Shown in pieces: positions 42,859 to 51,492 of a stretch of 64,000 nucleotides of DNA (position 1 is its first letter; every line of letters starts with the position of its first letter). The translations under genes were made by a program, and so were the position numbers. The stretch is taken from contig NZ_VIVR01000001.1 of NCBI RefSeq assembly GCF_007828955.1, forward strand, positions 248,001 to 312,000. The letters are read 5' to 3'. Origin of the DNA: Kitasatospora atroaurantiaca. GTDB taxonomy: Bacteria; Actinomycetota; Actinomycetes; Streptomycetales; Streptomycetaceae. The notes under the pieces are model-generated. The model saw only the letters and a program-made list of their open reading frames with translations. It was not told the origin of the DNA and did not search any database.

Positions 42859-44134
42859 TCTTCGCGGCCTGCTGCTCGCCGCCAAGGGTGACCGGAGCGG
42901 CCTCGGCCCGCTCCAGCGCCGAGCCGATCGCGGTGACCGCCCCGGCCGCCACCAGGAACACCGCGGTCAGCCCGAGCAGCCCGGCCGTCCCCCCGGCGAC
43001 GACCAGCGCCAGCAGCGCCGGGCCGACGATGCCCACGGCCGAACCGCCGAGACTGAACACCGAGAGGTACGCCGCGCGCTCCTCCTCCGGCGCGTGCCGG
43101 TACGAGAGTTCCCAACTGCCCACCGCCTGCCAGAGTTCACCCAGGGTCAGCAGCACCACGGCGAGGATCAGCAGCGGCACCGCCGCCCGGCCGCCGAGCC
43201 CTGCCGTGGTCGCGAGCACCGCGCAGCAGGCGGCCAGGACCAGCCCGGTGTTGCGCAGCGCCCGGGTGCCGTCCCGGGACGTCTTGACCCGCTTCGCCAG
43301 GTGCACCTGGAGAGTGATCGCCAGCACGGTGTTGATGGTGAGCAGCACGCCGAGCAGACCTGCCGGCGCTTCCGTGTTCTGAATGACCCACAGCGGGAGG
43401 CCGATTGACAGCAGGGTGGTGTGCAGGAACAGCACGCCGTTGGTCACGGTGAGAGCTGCGTAGCTGCGGTTGCGGAAGACCGCCAGTGCTCCCTGTCGCC
43501 ATGGCGCGCGCTTGGACTCGGGCGCACCCGTCCTGATCCGGAGCCGGCCGAGCAGCCCGGCCGCGAACAGGAACGACAGCGCGTCGAGCAGCAGGATCGC
43601 CCGGAAGGTCCAGGTGTTGCCGACGGTGAGCAGCGGCGCGGCGGCCAGGGCTCCCAGGGTGAAGCCGACGTTGGAGACCGACCGCATGACGGCGAAGGTC
43701 TTCGTCCGGTCGGCCTCGTCGGCGATGGTGCCAACCACCATCTGGGTCATCGGTGTTGTCGGCCCCTGCGCCATCGCGAGCAGTGAGGCGAACAGGATGA
43801 AGGTCACCGCGTTGTCCGCGAAGGCCAGGGCGGTGAACCACACGGCACGCCACACCTGGAGCATCCGCAGCATCCGCAGTGCGCCGAAGCGGTTGCCGAG
43901 CATGCTGACCGGCACAGTGGTGAAGAAGCCGATCAGGCCGGCGACGGTCAGGCCGATGCCCACTTGGGCGGCACTGAGACCGATGCCGCGGAGGAAGTAG
44001 ACCGTGCCGCCGGCCAGGTAGAGGCCGGTGCCGGCCGAGTGGATGACCACGGTGGTGGCGAAGATCCGGCCGTCCCTCGAGGGCGGCAGGTAGGAGTCCA
44101 CCAGCCTGTCGGCGAAGGTGCGCAGGCTGCTCAT
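42848..44134 (-). CDS. MFS exporter of the phosphonate cluster
   Basis: A 428-residue major facilitator with about 12 helices. The first helices (ATTVVIHSAGTGLYLAGGTV) and loop LGNRFGALRMLRMLQVWRAV resemble the MFS group that exports macrolides and peptides. It is the last gene in the minus-strand biosynthetic operon, with a 4-bp ATGA overlap to the ATP-grasp ligase, so it is made together with the ligase and probably removes the product from the cell. Codon use and the ending KTGN overlap operator repeat 4. Confidence 0.82.
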   Translation of the reverse strand: MSSLRTFADRLVDSYLPPSRDGRIFATTVVIHSAGTGLYLAGGTVYFLRGIGLSAAQVGIGLTVAGLIGFFTTVPVSMLGNRFGALRMLRMLQVWRAVWFTALAFADNAVTFILFASLLAMAQGPTTPMTQMVVGTIADEADRTKTFAVMRSVSNVGFTLGALAAAPLLTVGNTWTFRAILLLDALSFLFAAGLLGRLRIRTGAPESKRAPWRQGALAVFRNRSYAALTVTNGVLFLHTTLLSIGLPLWVIQNTEAPAGLLGVLLTINTVLAITLQVHLAKRVKTSRDGTRALRNTGLVLAACCAVLATTAGLGGRAAVPLLILAVVLLTLGELWQAVGSWELSYRHAPEEERAAYLSVFSLGGSAVGIVGPALLALVVAGGTAGLLGLTAVFLVAAGAVTAIGSALERAEAAPVTLGGEQQAAKTGN

Positions 44135-46602
44135 CGCTCGTCCCCCGGCAGTGGATCGGTCTCGGCGCGGACCAGGGCGCTCGCCCGGTCCAGCGTCTCC
44201 CGGCACTCGGCCGGGGTCGCGCCGGTGGCGATGATGGCCGCCAGTCGGGGGACGACCCCGCGCGGCGGCAGCAGCAGCCGCTGCCCGGGTTCGGCCAGCG
44301 CGATCACCTCGACCACGCCGGGGACGGCCGCCGCGGCGTCGAGGTCGAGGAAGCGGACGACGCCGTCCTGCGGCGGGTAGAGGAACCGGACCTCGGCACA
44401 CCTGTCGTGGGTGGCCCGGAGGTCGGGCTCTGCGCCGAGGGCCAGATCGGCGGCGGCGGCGGTGAGGTCGACGCCGGTGGCCAAGTGGCCGAGATGCGGG
44501 ATGAAGTCGCCGCCGAGCCGGCCGTTCAGTTCGACCAGGCGGGGGCCGGCCGGGGTGAGCCGGACCTCGGCGTGGGTGACGCCGACCCGGACGCCGAGCA
44601 CCCGGTGGGCCTCGGCGACCAGCTCGCAGAGTGCGTCTGCCCAGGGTTCGTCCCTCCAGGGCGAGACCAGGTGGCCGACCTCCTCGAAGAACGGCGGGAA
44701 GCCCAGCCGCTTGCGGGCGACGTTGACCGGGTGGACGGTGCCGTCCACCACCACGCTGTCGATGCTGATCTCCGGGCCGTCGAGGTACTCCTCCAGCACC
44801 AGGCCGTCGAGCGGGTCGAGGCCGGGGAAGGCGGCGTCGTCGGCGTGGTGGTAGACGGCGCGCAGCTCGTCGGGGTCGCGGGCGAGCACCACGCCGGCGC
44901 TGCCGGCCAGCGAGCGCGGTTTCACCACGACCGGGTAGCCGATCGCCTCCGCCTCCCGGAGCGCCTCCTCCTGGCCGTGGACATGCGCGAACCGGGCGGA
45001 CGGCACGTCCGCGGCGAGCAGCAGCTGCCGGGTGGTGAGCTTGTCACGGCAGTTGCGCACGGCGGCCGGGGACATGTGCGGCAGGCCGAGCCGGGCGGCG
45101 ACCGTGGAGGTGGCCTCCAGCAGGACCTCGTTCCAGGTGAACACACCTGCCGCGCCGGGGGTTTCGGCCACACACTCCGCGACGGCGCGGGTGAGCGCCG
45201 CCAGGTCGGTGGAGTCGGCCGAGCGGTGTCCGCTCAGGTAGGGCAGCTGCCAGGTCGGCGCGGTGTCGCCGACCAGGGCGACCTCGGTGCGCGCGGCGGC
45301 GGCCGCGAAGGCGTACTCGCGGTACTGGCGGCCGCCATTGCCGACGATCACCACCCGGGCGGGGGCCTCGGGGTCGATCGGGGTGCAGCTGAAGTCGAAC
45401 TCGGCTGCGGTCCTCAGGATCGCGGCCTCGACCTCGGCCGTGTCGGCGCCGCGGAACCTGAAGCGGGCACCGGAGTGCTCGTAGCCGGGCACGTCCGCCA
45501 GCGTCTCGCCCGGTGCCGGGATGCGCTCGGTGTACGGGCCGTCGGCCGTGCCGGCCCGTGGGGTCGCGGCGGTGACCCGGCAGGGGCGGGTGGTGGGGGT
45601 GGGGACGAGCAGCCAGCCGCCGAGCTCGGCGGCTGCCGGGGAGGTGCTGCCGGAGGCGGTCGCCGCGGTCGGCAGCGGGGAGCCGGCCTGGACGGCGAAG
45701 GCGGCAGCCATCAGGTCTATCCCGTGCACCTCCTTCCAGATGAACGGGACCTCGGCACCGCCGGGGCGGGCTCCGACCTCCAGAACCTGGAGCTCGGGCG
45801 CGTCGGCCCCGCCGGAGAGGAACAGTTCCAGGTGGAAGACCCACGGTCCGTCGGACAGTGCGCGGACCGTCCTGGCGGTGAACTCGCCGATGGCGTCCAG
45901 CAGTCGCGGGTCGTCGAGTTCCACCGAGCCGAGCGCGGCGCCGCGGGTGAAGTCGAGGCAGGTGTTGAGGTACCGCGAGGCACGCCAGGGACCGAGGCCC
46001 TCGCCGGTGGCCACGCCGTCGACGTGCAGGATCTCGTGCGGCAGGTAGGGCTGGACCAGCATCGGTACGCCGGGCGGGAAGACGTAGGCGTCGAGGGCGG
46101 CGGTGGAATCCAGCCGGGTCACGCCCGAACTCGCGGTGCCCCGTACCGGCTTGACCAGCACGGGCCAGCCGTGCCGTTCGGCGAAGGCGTGCACGGCGGC
46201 GTGCTCCGGGGCGGGTTCGGTGGCCGGGTGGGGGATGCCCCCGGCGGCGAGCCGACGGGCCATCACCAGCTTGTCGCGGAACGGAGCGAGTCCGTCCAGG
46301 TTCTCACCGGGGACGTCGAGTTCCTCGCGCAGCTCGGCCGCGATGTCCAGGTCGACCTCGTGCAGCGCGATGATCCTCGCCGGACGGCCGAGCTGCTCGA
46401 TCAGCGAGGCGACGGCGGCGCGCACCTCCTTGGCGTCCTCGGTGCTGCCGACCAGTCGGGTCGCCGCGGCGCCCGGGGGGAGCGAGCCGACGGCCCGGGG
46501 GGTCGTCACATAGCTGACCCGGTGCGTGCCGTGGTCGACGTAGTCGCCGTAGTCGGCGTACCGGTCGCTCCACCGGTGGATGACTATCAGATGGTCTGTC
46601 AC
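44131..46602 (-). CDS. Fused double ATP-grasp ligase
   Basis: An 823-residue protein with two complete ATP-grasp modules. Module 1 (about 1-400) has WPVLVKPVRGTASSGVTRL, VQPYLPHEI and the metal-binding Glu set of FHLELFLSGG and VLEVGARPGG. Module 2 (about 410-823) begins with a Rossmann-like RVVIVGNGGRQYREYA and has PVVVKPRSLAGSAGVVLA, LEEYLDGPEISIDSV and HAEVRL, VELNGRLGG. Both could activate a carboxylate as acyl phosphate and join it to an amine, giving up to two peptide bonds. The GTG at 46602 has GGAGGGG upstream. One module could instead be structural. Confidence 0.85.
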   Translation of the reverse strand: MTDHLIVIHRWSDRYADYGDYVDHGTHRVSYVTTPRAVGSLPPGAAATRLVGSTEDAKEVRAAVASLIEQLGRPARIIALHEVDLDIAAELREELDVPGENLDGLAPFRDKLVMARRLAAGGIPHPATEPAPEHAAVHAFAERHGWPVLVKPVRGTASSGVTRLDSTAALDAYVFPPGVPMLVQPYLPHEILHVDGVATGEGLGPWRASRYLNTCLDFTRGAALGSVELDDPRLLDAIGEFTARTVRALSDGPWVFHLELFLSGGADAPELQVLEVGARPGGAEVPFIWKEVHGIDLMAAAFAVQAGSPLPTAATASGSTSPAAAELGGWLLVPTPTTRPCRVTAATPRAGTADGPYTERIPAPGETLADVPGYEHSGARFRFRGADTAEVEAAILRTAAEFDFSCTPIDPEAPARVVIVGNGGRQYREYAFAAAAARTEVALVGDTAPTWQLPYLSGHRSADSTDLAALTRAVAECVAETPGAAGVFTWNEVLLEATSTVAARLGLPHMSPAAVRNCRDKLTTRQLLLAADVPSARFAHVHGQEEALREAEAIGYPVVVKPRSLAGSAGVVLARDPDELRAVYHHADDAAFPGLDPLDGLVLEEYLDGPEISIDSVVVDGTVHPVNVARKRLGFPPFFEEVGHLVSPWRDEPWADALCELVAEAHRVLGVRVGVTHAEVRLTPAGPRLVELNGRLGGDFIPHLGHLATGVDLTAAAADLALGAEPDLRATHDRCAEVRFLYPPQDGVVRFLDLDAAAAVPGVVEVIALAEPGQRLLLPPRGVVPRLAAIIATGATPAECRETLDRASALVRAETDPLPGDER

Positions 46603-46646
46603 TTTCCCCTCCAAGGGGCCGGGGACGTACGGGAAGAACGGGACGG

Positions 46647-47894
46647 TCAGGACATCCCCGAGACGAGCAGGGCGTGCGTTCCCTCGACGATCGCCGCGAC
46701 CTGGTCCTGCGGGATGTCCCGGGTGCGCAGCCGCAGCGCCAGCGATTCGCCGCCCTCGTCGGCGGCGCGCAGGTAGCAGCCGTGCCCGATGGTCGAGAAC
46801 GGCTCCTCCCAGACCATCAGCGGATCGGTTTCGGCCGGGGCCGAGAGCCCGTCGAGCGTGAGGAAGTTGAAGGCGCAGGTGGCCTCGTACGGGACGGGGT
46901 GCGGCCAGTTGCGCTCGCGCAGCCGCGCGACGGTGTCCACGTCGTACATGCCGTGCCGGTACGCGGCAAGGGAGGCCCGGTGGACCAGCGCGGCGTGCTC
47001 GGCGAAGCCGGTGCCGGGTGCCATCGCCAGCGGCGCGGCCGTCCACTGGTTCATCGAGGTGACCACCTCGCGCCACTCCGGCAGGAAGCGGTTGGAGGAC
47101 ATCAACTGGGCCACCAGCAGGCCGATTCCGGTCACCCGGGCGAGGCTGAAGGTGTAGGCGGCCAACACCACGCTGGACAGCGGGGTACCGGTCCGGTCGG
47201 CGAGGGCCCGGGCGCCGGCCCGGGCGTGCCGCGACCGGAGGGTGCACTGCAGGTAGCCGGTGGCGGGCGCGTCGGCGCGCGGGTAGCCGGCCCGGCCGGA
47301 GGTGAAGACCTTCTCCCAGTGCGCCGACGCGGCGTTCCGCTGTCGGCTCCGGTGCTCGGCGTGCTGCCAGGCGGCGAGTTCCGACGGCCCCGGCGCGGAC
47401 GGCTCGGCGGGCAGGGCCGGGTCCTGGAGGAGCCGCTGGAAGTCGGCGGCCAGCACACCGTCGCACCAGCCGTCGGCGGTCATGTGGTGCTTGACCAGAA
47501 CGACCCCCGAGGGCCGGCCTCCGTCGGTGACGATCCTGGCCCGCCAGCCGTACTCGCTTCGCAGGTCGAAGGGGCGGCCGAGGAGTTCGGCCGCGACCGC
47601 CGCCGGGCCGCCGGGCGCGCTCTCGGCGACGGTCAGCTCCACGTCCCCGTCGAACCGGCGGAGCAGTTGGCGGGGTTTCGCGGGATCGTCGAACTCGTAG
47701 AGCGTGTGCAGGGATTGGTGCCTGGCGCCGAGTGTGTGCAGCGCCCGGCGGACCCGCTCGGTGCCGAACCCGTCCGGTACCGGCCAGTGGGCCCAGGTGT
47801 TCGCCTCGTGCCAGCGCTCACGAGGGAGCCCCTCGATGTCCCGCCAGACCGAGAGCTGCCCATGGGAGAGCGGGCCGGCGTCAGCCACGGTCAT
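46647..47894 (-). CDS. Standalone NRPS condensation-domain protein
   Basis: A 415-residue single condensation domain. The active-site motif HHxxxDG is intact at His136-His137 to Gly142 (KHHMTADGWCDG). The N-terminal LSHGQLSVWRDIEG is the C1 motif and SVVLAAYTFSLARVTG lies in the C4 region. It should join an acyl or aminoacyl carrier thioester to an amine. A partner adenylation enzyme (52537) and carrier protein (61531) occur as separate genes, so the NRPS is fully dissociated. The ATG overlaps the preceding flavoprotein stop. Confidence 0.82.
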   Translation of the reverse strand: MTVADAGPLSHGQLSVWRDIEGLPRERWHEANTWAHWPVPDGFGTERVRRALHTLGARHQSLHTLYEFDDPAKPRQLLRRFDGDVELTVAESAPGGPAAVAAELLGRPFDLRSEYGWRARIVTDGGRPSGVVLVKHHMTADGWCDGVLAADFQRLLQDPALPAEPSAPGPSELAAWQHAEHRSRQRNAASAHWEKVFTSGRAGYPRADAPATGYLQCTLRSRHARAGARALADRTGTPLSSVVLAAYTFSLARVTGIGLLVAQLMSSNRFLPEWREVVTSMNQWTAAPLAMAPGTGFAEHAALVHRASLAAYRHGMYDVDTVARLRERNWPHPVPYEATCAFNFLTLDGLSAPAETDPLMVWEEPFSTIGHGCYLRAADEGGESLALRLRTRDIPQDQVAAIVEGTHALLVSGMS

Positions 47895-48502
47895 CAGTAC
47901 AGCTTCCTCTCGTACTGGGCACCGTAGCGGTGCTCCAACTCTTCGAGCGTCTTCCCGGTCCACTCCGTCGCCCGGGCGATGTGTGCCCTGGAGGGCGCCG
48001 CGTCGGGATTCCAACCGGCCGGATTCCAGAGGCCGGCCCGGAGAAATGATTTGGCGCAGTGGAAATACGCTTCCTCGATCTCGACCACCAAGGCGATTTT
48101 CGGGCGATTCCCCTTGACCACCATCCGGTCGAAGAAAGGGGCGTCGCGCAGCAGTTTCGCGCGGCCGTTGATCCGCAGGGTGTCACCGCGGCCGGGAATG
48201 ATGAATATCAGTCCGACCCGCGGATTTCCGAGCACATTCCGCCAGCTGTCCAGCCGGCGGTTGCCCGGCCGGTCGGGAATGGCGATCGTGGTGTCGTCGA
48301 GCACCAGGGCGAACCCGGGCGGGTCACCCTTGGGCGAGACGTCGCAGCTGCCGTCGGCGCCCGAGGTGGCGATCAGGCAGAAGGGGGAGTTCTCCAGCCA
48401 CCGCCGCTCGAACTCGCCGAGCCGCGCGGCCGCCTTGTCGAACACCACCGGGTTGGCCGGGCCGACCAGTTCGAGGAGTTCGGCCTCGGAGGTGATCTCC
48501 AC
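47894..48502 (-). CDS. PPOX-class FMN flavoprotein
   Basis: A 202-residue pyridoxamine 5'-phosphate oxidase-fold protein. CLIATSGADGSCDVSPKGDP and the IPDRPGNRRLDSWRNVLGNP block are typical of the PPOX-type FMN or F420 proteins (MSMEG_1061-like). A conserved GRGDTLRINGRA follows. Such proteins reduce or oxidise small molecules; a role in pathway redox chemistry is inferred. GTG start 6 nt after the dioxygenase stop. Confidence 0.8.
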   Translation of the reverse strand: MEITSEAELLELVGPANPVVFDKAAARLGEFERRWLENSPFCLIATSGADGSCDVSPKGDPPGFALVLDDTTIAIPDRPGNRRLDSWRNVLGNPRVGLIFIIPGRGDTLRINGRAKLLRDAPFFDRMVVKGNRPKIALVVEIEEAYFHCAKSFLRAGLWNPAGWNPDAAPSRAHIARATEWTGKTLEELEHRYGAQYERKLY

Positions 48503-48508
48503 GGTCGG

Positions 48509-49471
48509 CTACTTGCTCGACCACATGCGGAACATGTACCGGTTGACGTCCTCGGGCCGGTCGGTGCGCATGTCGATCTCGCGCGGCTGGTAGCGGTCCA
48601 CGAACGCCGTCCGGGTGTGCAGGAAGCGGTCGTCGGCCGAGACCAGGGTCTGGCCGCGCTCCAACTGGATGCGGATCTGCACGGCGGACTGGTCCAGTAC
48701 GGCGTCGAAGAAGTCGAGCGCGGCGATCTGGCGCTCGGTCAGCGGCTCCCCGACCTTCTCGTGCGCCACCTCGATGTAGGTGCGGAAGTACCGGACCAGC
48801 GCCTCGCCGTCGGGCGAGTACCGGATGATCGGCGAGCGGAAGAAGCCCGGCTCCTCGGACATGCCGCGCTTCTCGAACCAGAACTCCTCGGTCAGCACCT
48901 CCAGGATCTCCGGGTACCCCAGCAGGAACTCGTGCGCGGTCTTGGCATCCACCAGGATGCTCTCGCCGCCGATATGGGCGGCCTGGCCGCAGGACAGCAG
49001 CAGGTAGTCGATCGGATCGACGTCGTTCACGGCGTCGTTGTGCATGTACGAGCCCTGCTTGGTCTGGTGGTAGCGGGCTCCGGCCTCGATGGTGCGGCGC
49101 AGGCCGCGGTCGTAGACCTCGATCATCCGCCAGTCGTCGGTGTTCTGGATCATCGGCGTGCCGAGCGCGGTCCCGAGGACCCAGGCGTAGATGGCCTGGC
49201 CGCGGAGCGAGTCCACCCCCTCGACCCGGTCGTACACCAGGAAATGCGCGGTGGAGTCGATGACACCGCGGGTCGCCTCGACCTCGGCGGTGAAGGTCGG
49301 GCACACGGCCGGGTCGACCGGAATGGCGTCGACCCGACCTTCCGGGTACGCGCGGTCGAGTTCCGCGACATAGGCGGCGAGTTCGCCCTGGGCCTGCGCC
49401 GAGAAAGTGTGGAAAGCCTCTGCGGGCGCTTCGAGAGTACGCGGGTTCGAAGGCACGAAGGAAGTTGTCAT
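48509..49471 (-). CDS. Fe(II)/2-oxoglutarate dioxygenase (TauD/clavaminate synthase-like)
   Basis: A 320-residue non-haem iron dioxygenase, first gene of the minus operon. The iron ligands are His144 and Asp146 in GSYMHNDAVNDVDP and a distal His near residue 285 in DRFLHTRTAF; the Arg that binds 2-oxoglutarate follows a few residues later (TAFVDRY or EIDMRTDR). Family members hydroxylate amino acid beta-carbons or desaturate substrates; a hydroxylated amino acid or phosphonate is the likely product. Its promoter has the -10 at 49479-49484 only a few bases before the ATG, so the transcript is nearly leaderless. Confidence 0.85.
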   Translation of the reverse strand: MTTSFVPSNPRTLEAPAEAFHTFSAQAQGELAAYVAELDRAYPEGRVDAIPVDPAVCPTFTAEVEATRGVIDSTAHFLVYDRVEGVDSLRGQAIYAWVLGTALGTPMIQNTDDWRMIEVYDRGLRRTIEAGARYHQTKQGSYMHNDAVNDVDPIDYLLLSCGQAAHIGGESILVDAKTAHEFLLGYPEILEVLTEEFWFEKRGMSEEPGFFRSPIIRYSPDGEALVRYFRTYIEVAHEKVGEPLTERQIAALDFFDAVLDQSAVQIRIQLERGQTLVSADDRFLHTRTAFVDRYQPREIDMRTDRPEDVNRYMFRMWSSK

Positions 49472-49478
49472 GTCGCGG

Positions 49479-49508
49479 AACGTAGCACGGCCGGAAAGAG
49501 CTTGGCAA
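49479..49508 (-). promoter_or_regulatory. Promoter of the minus biosynthetic operon
   Basis: TTGCCA (49503-49508), 18 bp, TACGTT (49479-49484) on the minus strand. The -35 hexamer lies in the first heptamer of array C. The -10 sequence is the same as that of the peptide gene promoter. The start would fall at about 49472, next to the ATG at 49471. Confidence 0.6.
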
Positions 49509-49539
49509 CGGTTGCCAAGCTTGTTGACAACGTTGCCAA
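49502..49539. promoter_or_regulatory. TTGNCAA operator array C (shared divergent promoter)
   Basis: TTGGCAA at 49502, TTGCCAA at 49512, TTGACAA at 49524 and TTGCCAA at 49533; spacings are 10, 12 and 9 bp. The first two also form a perfect 8-bp palindrome CTTGGCAA-N3-TTGCCAAG. The array covers both predicted -35 boxes of the divergent biosynthetic operons. Confidence 0.8.
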
Positions 49540-49553
49540 GCGTTTACTAGCTT
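49524..49553 (+). promoter_or_regulatory. Promoter of the phosphonate (PEP mutase) operon
   Basis: TTGACA (49524-49529), 18 bp, TAGCTT (49548-49553), a near-consensus principal promoter whose -35 lies inside array C. Transcription should start at about 49560, some 50 nt before the GTG at 49609. Confidence 0.62.
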
Positions 49554-49608
49554 CGCCTCCCAGAGCGGCGAACGCCCAGCGCCGGCTGCCTACAGAGGAG
49601 TTTCGGAA

Positions 49609-50469
49609 GTGCAGAGAGTCAGCTACCCGTCGTTTCGCACCGTCCTCGGCGAGCACGAGATCGTCCGGGTCGCCGGGGCCAACCACGCACTCGGCGGGCT
49701 GCTCGCCGAGGAGGCGGGCTTCCAGGCCGTGTGGTCGTCCAGTCTGGAGGTCTCGGCCTCGCGCGGGGTGCCCGACGCGTCCATCCTGAGCATGGCCGAG
49801 TACCTGGAGTCCGCGGCCAACATCCAGAAGGTGCTGCGGATCCCGGTCGTCGCCGACTGCGACACCGGCTACGGCGGCAACCTCAATGTGGCGCACATGG
49901 TGCACGAGTTCGAGGACGCCGGCATCACCGCGGTGTGCATCGAGGACAAGCTGTTCCCCAAGATGAACAGCTTCGTCGCCGGCGGCCAGACCCTGCTGGA
50001 CACGGCCGAGTTCGCCTCGAAGATCGTCACCGCGAAGCGTGCCCAGTCCACCGACGACATGTTCGTCATCGCCCGCACCGAGGCACTGATCAGCGGCCTG
50101 GACGTGGCCGCCGCGCTGGAGCGCTGCCGGGCGTACGCGGACTCCGGCGCCGACGCGGTGCTGGTGCACTCGAAGGCCAAGAGCCGCGACCAGGTGCTCG
50201 GCTTCCTGGAGGGCTGGGACTTCCGCTGCCCGGTCGTCATCGTGCCGACCACCTACCCGGACTGGCACATCGACGAGATCAAGGCGGCCGGCGTCTCGGT
50301 CGTCATCTACGCCAACCAGGGGCTGCGCGCGACCGTGACCGCCCTGCGCGACACCTACCGCGCCGTCTACCGGCACGGTGACTCCACGGTCGTCGAGGAC
50401 TCCATCGCCTCCGTGCAGGACATCTTCGACCTGCAGCGCCTGCCGGAGTGGCAGAAGCTCGACGCCTGA
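49609..50469 (+). CDS. ppm: Phosphoenolpyruvate mutase
   Basis: A 286-residue TIM-barrel enzyme that turns phosphoenolpyruvate into phosphonopyruvate, the committed step to C-P natural products. The diagnostic motif EDKxxPKxNS is perfect at residues 112-121 (EDKLFPKMNS), and the Mg ligands are in VADCDTGYGG. Isocitrate-lyase relatives have KKCGH instead, so the call is firm. GTG start with AGAGGAG 8 nt upstream. First gene in the plus operon under array C; phosphonopyruvate is unstable, so the decarboxylase (60417-61534) must drive the equilibrium. Confidence 0.96.
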   Translation: MQRVSYPSFRTVLGEHEIVRVAGANHALGGLLAEEAGFQAVWSSSLEVSASRGVPDASILSMAEYLESAANIQKVLRIPVVADCDTGYGGNLNVAHMVHEFEDAGITAVCIEDKLFPKMNSFVAGGQTLLDTAEFASKIVTAKRAQSTDDMFVIARTEALISGLDVAAALERCRAYADSGADAVLVHSKAKSRDQVLGFLEGWDFRCPVVIVPTTYPDWHIDEIKAAGVSVVIYANQGLRATVTALRDTYRAVYRHGDSTVVEDSIASVQDIFDLQRLPEWQKLDA

Positions 50470-50517
50470 CCAGCGGGCCGGAACGCAGTTTTCAACGACG
50501 AGAAGCGGACAGGACCC

Positions 50518-51492
50518 GTGGCAATCATCTCGACAGCGGACGAGATCTTCGACAGTGACGTCTACATCGATCTCAGGCCGGCCCTCGGCGTCAACCTCCA
50601 TCTGAAGTGCGAGGGATTCAACTTCGCCGGTTCGGTGAAGCTGAGGGCGGCCGTGTCGATGGTCTCGGCCGGCATCCACCAGGGCCTCATCGGACGGCAC
50701 TCCACGCTGGTGGAGTCGTCCTCCGGCAACCTCGGGGTCGCGCTGAGCGTGGTTGCGGCGGCGAACTCGCTCCGCTTCGTCTGTGTCACCGACCCCAAGT
50801 GCAACCCGACGGCGCTCAAGCTGATGCGGGCCTTGGGCAGCGAGGTCGTGGTGGTCGACGAGCCGGACGGGAGCGGCAACTACCTCGCCGCCCGCAAGGC
50901 CCGGGTGCACGAGCTGTGCGCGAGCGACAGCACCTACGTCTGGCTCAACCAGTACGAGAACCCGGCGAACTGGCTGGCGCACTACGAGAACACCGCGCCG
51001 CTGATCGCCAAGCAGTTCCCCGGCCTCGACGTGCTGTTCGTCGGGGCCGGCACCGGCGGCACCCTCTCGGGGTGCGTCCGGTACTTCCGGGAGAACCACC
51101 CGGATGTCCGGGTCGTCGCGATCGACAGCGTCGGCTCGGTCAACTTCGGGATGGCGGCCGGCTCCCGGCACATCCCCGGGCTCGGCGCGAGTGAGCCGAT
51201 GCCGCTGATCACCCCTGATCTCGTGACCGACATCGTCCGGGTGCGCGAGGCGGACACGGTCCGGATGTGCCGCAGCCTCGCCGCCCGCGGGTTCCTGCTC
51301 GGCGGGTCGACCGGAACGGTGGTCAGCGGCGCCGGCGAGTGGCTGCGGCAGAACGACCCCGGCCGGACCCTCACAGCCGTGGCGATCTCCGCCGACCTCG
51401 GCGAGCGCTACATCGACACCGTCTACGACGACACCTGGACCGCCGAGCACTACGGCGACGCAGCATGGGAGAGCGGGAACAGTCATGGGTGA
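50518..51492 (+). CDS. SbnA-like PLP enzyme (2,3-diaminopropionate pathway)
   Basis: A 324-residue cysteine-synthase-fold enzyme. The PLP lysine is Lys41 in FNFAGSVKLRAA, the SSGNLG loop is at about 64-70 (ESSSGNLGVAL), and the phosphate-binding glycines are in GAGTGGTLSG. It resembles SbnA, which joins O-phospho-L-serine with L-glutamate to give N-(1-amino-1-carboxyethyl)-glutamate. It overlaps the next gene, which encodes the matching SbnB-like dehydrogenase. Together they should make L-2,3-diaminopropionate. GTG start 48 bp after the PEP mutase stop. Confidence 0.88.
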   Translation: MAIISTADEIFDSDVYIDLRPALGVNLHLKCEGFNFAGSVKLRAAVSMVSAGIHQGLIGRHSTLVESSSGNLGVALSVVAAANSLRFVCVTDPKCNPTALKLMRALGSEVVVVDEPDGSGNYLAARKARVHELCASDSTYVWLNQYENPANWLAHYENTAPLIAKQFPGLDVLFVGAGTGGTLSGCVRYFRENHPDVRVVAIDSVGSVNFGMAAGSRHIPGLGASEPMPLITPDLVTDIVRVREADTVRMCRSLAARGFLLGGSTGTVVSGAGEWLRQNDPGRTLTAVAISADLGERYIDTVYDDTWTAEHYGDAAWESGNSHG

